Shown in pieces: positions 58,846-64,000 of a stretch of DNA of 64,000 bases. The DNA is from Todiramphus chloris collaris (Eukaryota; Chordata; Aves; Coraciiformes; Alcedinidae), in the NCBI GenBank assembly GCA_025345505.1, contig JANVCC010000073.1, positions 10,649,108 through 10,713,107 of the forward strand. The letters are read 5' to 3'. The position numbers and the translations under genes were made by a program. The notes below the pieces were generated by a model. It did not search any database and was not told the origin of the DNA. It saw only the letters and a program-made list of their open reading frames with translations. Positions within the stretch are counted from its first letter, which is position 1. Every line of letters begins with the position of its first letter.

Positions 58846-60545
58846 TTTTTTTGAAAACCTGATACTGAGCTTGACTCCCAGATTAAAATGATTTTTTACT
58901 TCAATCCATCTGCTGAATGGAAGCAAACAATTTGTGCCTTAACAAGACTATTTAAAAGCATGTGTTTTATTTTTATTTAAAAGACCATCTAAAATTTGAT
59001 GGATAAAAGCTATTAGATCTGGACAAAAGAATTATATTTATGAATTGAAAATAAAAGTTATATTTGAAGTTGTAGTAAGTCTCATTCAGATTTCGTAACT
59101 GAACAATATATTGACTAAATCCAAGATGGCAAGAGCAGATCTCTTTACAAATTACTTCCCTCAGTTCTTTGCCACAACCTTTCTGTTTATCTTGGGCTCC
59201 AAGATAAACTTTGTGCAGATACAACATGCTGGAAAAGCAAAGTAACATTCTTTTTTGTAGGTACTAAACCATTTTACAAACACAGAGCAGGATAATTCAA
59301 TTGCTGTTTGTCAAGCACAAAGAGTACTAGCACTTCAAAGGAGAGGAAAAAAAAACCACCACCATTACCAGATGAATCAGAAACAGCTCACTAAACACTT
59401 TATAGGCAAACACTTTGTTTTTCCCTATTCATACAAAACCAGAGGAGACAGCTGAGGAACACTCAAAGGATGCAGTCTTCCCATATGCATTACTATTTTT
59501 GAGGGTTTTGCACAAAGATATTTAATAAGGGCCAGGAAGGACATCAAGACAACCTCCTCAGTTGCTTTATTTCAATTTAATCAAATTCTTATTTTATTTC
59601 TCTCTTCAATGCCTTCATACAGTCATGGCTACTTGTCATTTTACACTTGCACCCTACAAAATTAAGTCAATGACAGATTTGTTACTATTTCGAGCAAGTA
59701 TTGTTCCTATTCATGGGCAGAGACCCACAGTTCCAACTAGATTTAGACAGCAGATGTAAATATTCAGTACTTGTTCTTAGACAGTTAAACAGCTTTACAT
59801 TTTGAATTATTATTTGCAGTAATGATTATTGACAGTAGGCTCCCCTGTATATCACCCAAGGCAAGCTCACTACCTTTTAGCAATTTTTGACTGTCATGTG
59901 AATGAAACACATAGGTCAGAGTTTGAATTTAAAGGTGGGGAAAAGAAGCCTTTTGGGTATTTCAGATTTTAAGTGGCAAGCAGAAACCCTGTCTAAGGTG
60001 TCTCATTCCAGTTAGTGTCAAGACAAACCAAAGTTGAATGGTTTTAAATAACACTCCACAAACACCTCTTCCCTCAGTTTCAACAGATATCAAACAATGC
60101 AAAATCACTGGAAAAAATCTACAGTATTTTCTTTCGCTTCCATTCTACCCACAGGGAGAGATTTTCAGTATTTGTCTCTTGCTTTTAAAGCACCAGATGC
60201 AAGACACAGCACTCCACAATGCTTCACAGCTATTTTTTGCAGGTACATTGCTGAACTATTATCATAACAATGTTGATTATTTTGCTCTAAACTCAGATTA
60301 TCATTCTTTTTAAAGGATATTTTCAAAGCATCCAGCCTAGGGCTCATTTCATCTTAATTAAGCATGAAACAAAAAGCATGACAAACCTCACCAGACTACT
60401 CGATTGCTTGAAGTCATAAAACAGTTTAAGTGCTTTTCTGGACTGGTGCACACATGCATATATGGCAAATTATTCAGCCATTAGGAAGCTAACAAGATTT
60501 AAGGATAGCTACTTTATACAGTAAAGAGTCATCAATCTGAAACAC
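58846..60545. other. AT-rich DNA without recognisable genes
   Basis: Frames up to 91 codons without motifs; no recognisable transposon. Confidence 0.5.
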
Positions 60546-61481
60546 TGTATCGGGTTTGTATGGTGGGGCTTTGGTAGATGGAGAGAGGTTGTAGGTGTGG
60601 CTTCTGTGAGAAGCTACTAAAAGGTTCTCCGGATCTGAGTCAGATCCGCCTCTGGCCAAGGCTGAGCCAATCAATGATAGCAGTAGACCCTCTGTGATAA
60701 CACATTTAATAGGGGAAAGTCCTGTTGGGCAAACTGAAGTGGAGGAGAGGAGTAGGATGTGAGACAAATAACTCCACAGACACAAAGATCATCACAGAAA
60801 GAGCGTGGGAGGTGTGCCAGAGGAGAGATGGCAGGCTGCCTCCCTGCAGCACATGGATGTTAACGGTGAAGGAGATGCCCACCTGCAGACCATGAAGGAC
60901 TCCACAATGGAAGCCTGTGCTGGAGCAGTTTGTTTTTCAGATAATGACACCCCGTGAAAAGGACCCATGGTGGAGAAGTTTGTGAAGAGTTGAAGCCCCA
61001 TGGCAAGGACTCACATTGAAGAAGTTTATGGAGGACTATCTCCCATGTGAGGAACCCGACACTGGAGCAGGGAAAGAGTGTGATGAGTCCTCCTGAAAAG
61101 GAAGACGTGGCAGAATCATGTGACAAGAGTGACTGAAATTCCCATTCCCTATCCCCCTGCACTGATGTGGGATAGGAGGTAGAGAAATCTGGAGCAAAGC
61201 TGAGCTTTGGGTAGGGGGAAGGTGTTGTTTGAGGTTTTTTTTAAGATGTTCTATTTCTCACTATCCTACTTTGATATGATTGCTAACAAATTCAATTTTT
61301 TTCTTTGCAAGTTGAGTGTGCTTTATGCCCATAACCATAACTGGTGAGTAAGCCCTCTCCGTCCTTGTTTCAACCCACAAGCCTTTTGTTATATTTTCTT
61401 TACCCCATTCCACTGGGGTGGGGAGAAGTGAGTGAGCAGCCACAGTGGCATTTAGTTACCTGTTGGGCCTAAACCATGACA
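60546..61481 (+). mobile_element. ERV solo LTR, 936 bp
   Basis: It begins TGTATCGGGTTTGTATGG and ends GGCCTAAACCATGACA. The start (GGGCTTTGGTAG, GTGGCTTCTGTGAGAAGC) and end (CATTTAGTTACCTGTTGGGC) match a widespread avian ERV LTR group by memory. The flanking pentamers are AACAC (60541-60545) and ACCAC (61482-61486), a target duplication with one mismatch or a coincidence. Degenerate internal repeats occupy about 60895-61085. The ending TAAACCATGACA is shared with the LTR at 1-420. No retroviral genes are present on either side. Confidence 0.88.
60895..61085 (+). repeat. Degenerate tandem units inside the LTR
   Basis: Recurring words GGAGAAGTTTGTGAAG / GAAGAAGTTTATGGAGGA and CCATGG(C/T)..GGAC recur about every 55-60 bp, roughly three poorly conserved units. 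They fit the repeated leader seen in this LTR group. Confidence 0.65.
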
Positions 61482-62560
61482 ACCACAAATACATCATGGT
61501 TCAAAACGTAAGTTTTCATTAATCTTAGCGTGATTAATTACAGTATCTAGAACTGCTTTATCTGAATTGATAGTGTGTTGAAGAATCACAACATTTGCAA
61601 CATCTTTCATGACCCTGCTGCAACTTCATGGTTTTAGAGATGGGTGCATGTACACAACAGAAACTTGCCTGAAAACCAAGTGACAGCAATCATTCAGTTT
61701 AAGAAATCCATTCTATCATAATGCCTGCTGTTGTAATGGGGAAATTTAGCCAGTGTACGAAAAAATATCACATTATTTATATGAAGAAACATACCTGGGT
61801 TGTTTACTGTGCTGCAAAATTATGTATTTTACTTCTAGAATATACTCATAATTAAAAAAAATACATTGGAAGAGAATATAGGCAGCAAGACATTGCTCTC
61901 ATCTCTACTTCCTGTAGCTGTGAAAATGACTACATATTTTTTTACTTTTGATTCACACATTACTCCTTTAAACAAACTGGCATATATTCAGTAATATTAA
62001 CGTGTAACACAAGCCATGGAAGGAGATTCAGAATTTCAGATTCCATGTGACAGAGTACAAAACATAGCACGACACAGTGAATTATCCCACCACTTATAAA
62101 CAGTGTATGAAGAAAGTCTTTATTGAACCTGAAACGAGCAATATACCATGATCCAAGTTTTTACTCACAGATGTGGTCTTGAAGAAATCAGTTGCACTCC
62201 TAGAGCATTTAAACTCAAGAGACAGCTACACTTGTAGGCCTGGAAGCTTAAATCAGATTAAAACTAGTCCAAATTAGAATATCCACTTACAAGTCAACCT
62301 TCTACTCTTTAGCAAAATACCTGCATTTACTGCACAGTAAGAGTATGCCAACAGGCAGTCAGCCTATCATAGCTGATGTTGCCATAGTCGAATCCCTTCA
62401 GCAGTACCTCCAGTTTAAGAGGTGCTATCACCCATAGACACTTGTTACTTATTCTTCAGGTTCCTTGACTTGCTATGTTACTATGTTACTATGCTCTTAG
62501 TTACATAAGGCTGTTTTTCCACCTGGACCTGTTAATTATTCCAATCTTAAAACTGTGCAG
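61482..62560. other. AT-rich DNA without recognisable genes
   Basis: Only a small CTATGTTACTATGTTACTATG repeat (about 62472-62493) stands out. Confidence 0.5.
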
Positions 62561-63130
62561 AATCATAGAACCATAGAATTGTAGGGGTTGGAGATCGAGT
62601 CCAAACCCCCTGCCAGTGCAGGAACACCCAGGGCAAGCCACACAGGAACAGATCTTGGCGGGCCTTGAAAGACTCCAGAGAAGGAGACTTAAACCTCTCT
62701 GGGCAGCCTGTTTCAGACTCCATCATCCTCACAATAAAGAAGTTTTTCCTCATGTTGAGGTGGAACTTCCTGTGTTTCACCTTGCTACCATTACCTCTCG
62801 TTCTATCACAGGGCACAACTGAAAAGAGACTGGTCCCTTCTACTTGATATCCACCCTTCAAATATTTGTAAACATTAGTAAGATCCCCCTCTCAGTCTTC
62901 TCCAGGCTAAACAGTCCCAGGGCTCTCAGCCTCTCCTCATAAAAGGGATGTTCCAGGCCCTTTAATCATCTTTGTATCTCTCCATTGGACTCTCTAGTAT
63001 TTTCATGTCCCTCTTGAACTGGGGAGACCAGAACCGAACACAATACTCCAAATGTGGTCTCACTAGGGCAGAACAGACATGGAGAAGAACCTCCCTTGAC
63101 CTGCTGGACACACTTTTCTTTATGCTCTCC
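62561..63130 (-). mobile_element. CR1 LINE, 5'-truncated, about 0.57 kb
   Basis: The 3' tail AGAATCATAGAACCATAGAAT lies at about 62561 (plus strand). The minus strand encodes [51 protein letters not shown], and further 5' the SPQFKRD and [14 protein letters not shown] words in other frames. Truncated near 63130. Same subfamily as 27361-28306 and 51301-52017. Confidence 0.92.
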
Positions 63131-64000
63131 TAATCATTTACTAGACGGGCTGATGAAGCAGAAACACAAACACTCCACTGACAGTAACTATGGGACCTTC
63201 TGGCATGTGATAAACAGGGATTACAAAACAAATCTACCTTCTAGTAAACTTTAACACTGAGCCTGAACCAAAGTATTCCCTTTATGACACTGTAGAAATC
63301 TGACCTTTATTTTGAAATACTTGTATAAATATATTTTTATTATTAAAACAAACAAACAAAAACCCAAACAAACAAAAACCCAAACAAACAACCAGCTTTA
63401 AAATAAAATGTTTCTGTGGACAGCCAACTAACCATAGTTCTATTTTGAGATTAGCACAAACACAAAATAGGCAGATTAGAGGCAAATCCCACTGACATCA
63501 TGAGACTTACAGTTTCACTCTGGTTATAAACAGGCACAACATGCCTCAAAAGAGGTATATACTAATACATTCTTCATAAAAAATTATAACTGCTATGGTA
63601 ATCACTCAGTCATTGACCACTTCTGTGATCTGTTTCTGCTGTAAATGAAGGGAAGCAGTATATGGAACATAAAGAACTGTGGGACTAATAAGCAGTGTCC
63701 ATGGAAAATTGATGCCTGTTGAGACATACGCTGCATCTTCATGATCATTACATCTCTCCAAACAATTAATTCATATGTTATTTGTATTAGTAATCTTGAA
63801 ACAGAAACTTTGTGAAGTTCCATATCAAAAAATTCAGAAAAGTTTCAGATCAATTCCAGACTGTAATTCCAGTCTTGTACTAATTCTAATACTGTGAGAA
63901 CTGCACTTGCAGAAGTTACACACAAACATTAATGAGATACAGGTCAGCATTTGCGTGTTACAGCAACTAGTTAGACCTACACTGTGATTATTTTACCTTT
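63131..64000. other. AT-rich DNA to window end
   Basis: No gene or transposon seen; it contains the A/C-rich repeat at 63345-63392. Confidence 0.5.
63345..63392 (+). repeat. A/C-rich tandem repeat
   Basis: Units of about 18 bp built from AAACAAACAAAAACCC recur two to three times. The opposite strand gives a GTTT-rich low-complexity frame with no meaning. Confidence 0.85.

Noticed and set aside
58365..58926. Open frames of 165 and 170 codons on both strands
   Set aside because: They consist almost wholly of undetermined residues from the 400-N gap.

Overview
The window looks like intergenic or intronic DNA from a bird, most probably a neognath. The evidence is the repeat content: at least nine fragments of CR1-superfamily LINEs, many ending in the short ATTCTATG/ATTCTGTG 3' tail typical of CR1, plus solo LTRs whose ends and core motifs resemble avian endogenous retrovirus LTRs. 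Crocodilians and turtles also carry CR1, so the bird call rests mainly on LTR motifs recognised from memory. I found no exon of a host protein-coding gene, no tRNA or rRNA gene, and nothing prokaryotic (no operons, CRISPR or insertion sequences).

Layout. 1-420 is the end of an ERV LTR cut by the window edge. 886 to about 6375 is a near-full-length CR1 on the minus strand, broken by two unrelated solo LTRs (2031-2764 and 5625-6093), each flanked by a perfect 5-bp target duplication. Two more minus-strand CR1 pieces follow (7041-7366 and 7475-9265). From 9.3 to 27.3 kb the DNA is AT-rich and mostly unannotatable, with microsatellites, one small CR1 tail (17464-17614) and one unexplained 206-codon ORF (15372-15992). 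27361-28306 is a CR1 (minus). 28.3-33.8 kb is AT-rich single-copy-looking DNA. 33795-34447 is a plus-strand CR1 followed by a much older LINE relic (34670-35279). Two solo LTRs sit close together at 38237-38612 and 39448-40265; the second is the same family as the LTR at the left edge, in the opposite orientation. 42699-47120 is a second near-full-length CR1 (plus strand) with recognisable ORF1 (SGNH-esterase region), endonuclease and reverse transcriptase, all carrying stops or frameshifts. The rest holds CR1 pieces at 51301-52017, 55464-55513 and 62561-63130, a 400-N assembly gap (58446-58845), and a 936-bp solo LTR (60546-61481).

How it works together. Nothing here looks like a working pathway. 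It is a layered record of retrotransposition. CR1 copies of several subfamilies landed first. ERVs later inserted into some of them and recombined down to solo LTRs. Every CR1 ORF seen is interrupted, so none appears able to move itself. The most unusual local structures are a perfect 18-bp-arm hairpin at 6449-6491, a perfect 14-bp-arm hairpin inside a CR1 at 9013-9045, and the double LTR nesting. Three AT-rich, homeodomain-motif-rich stretches (about 11090-11300, 40520-40760 and 42130-42380) are offered only as candidates for conserved non-coding elements.
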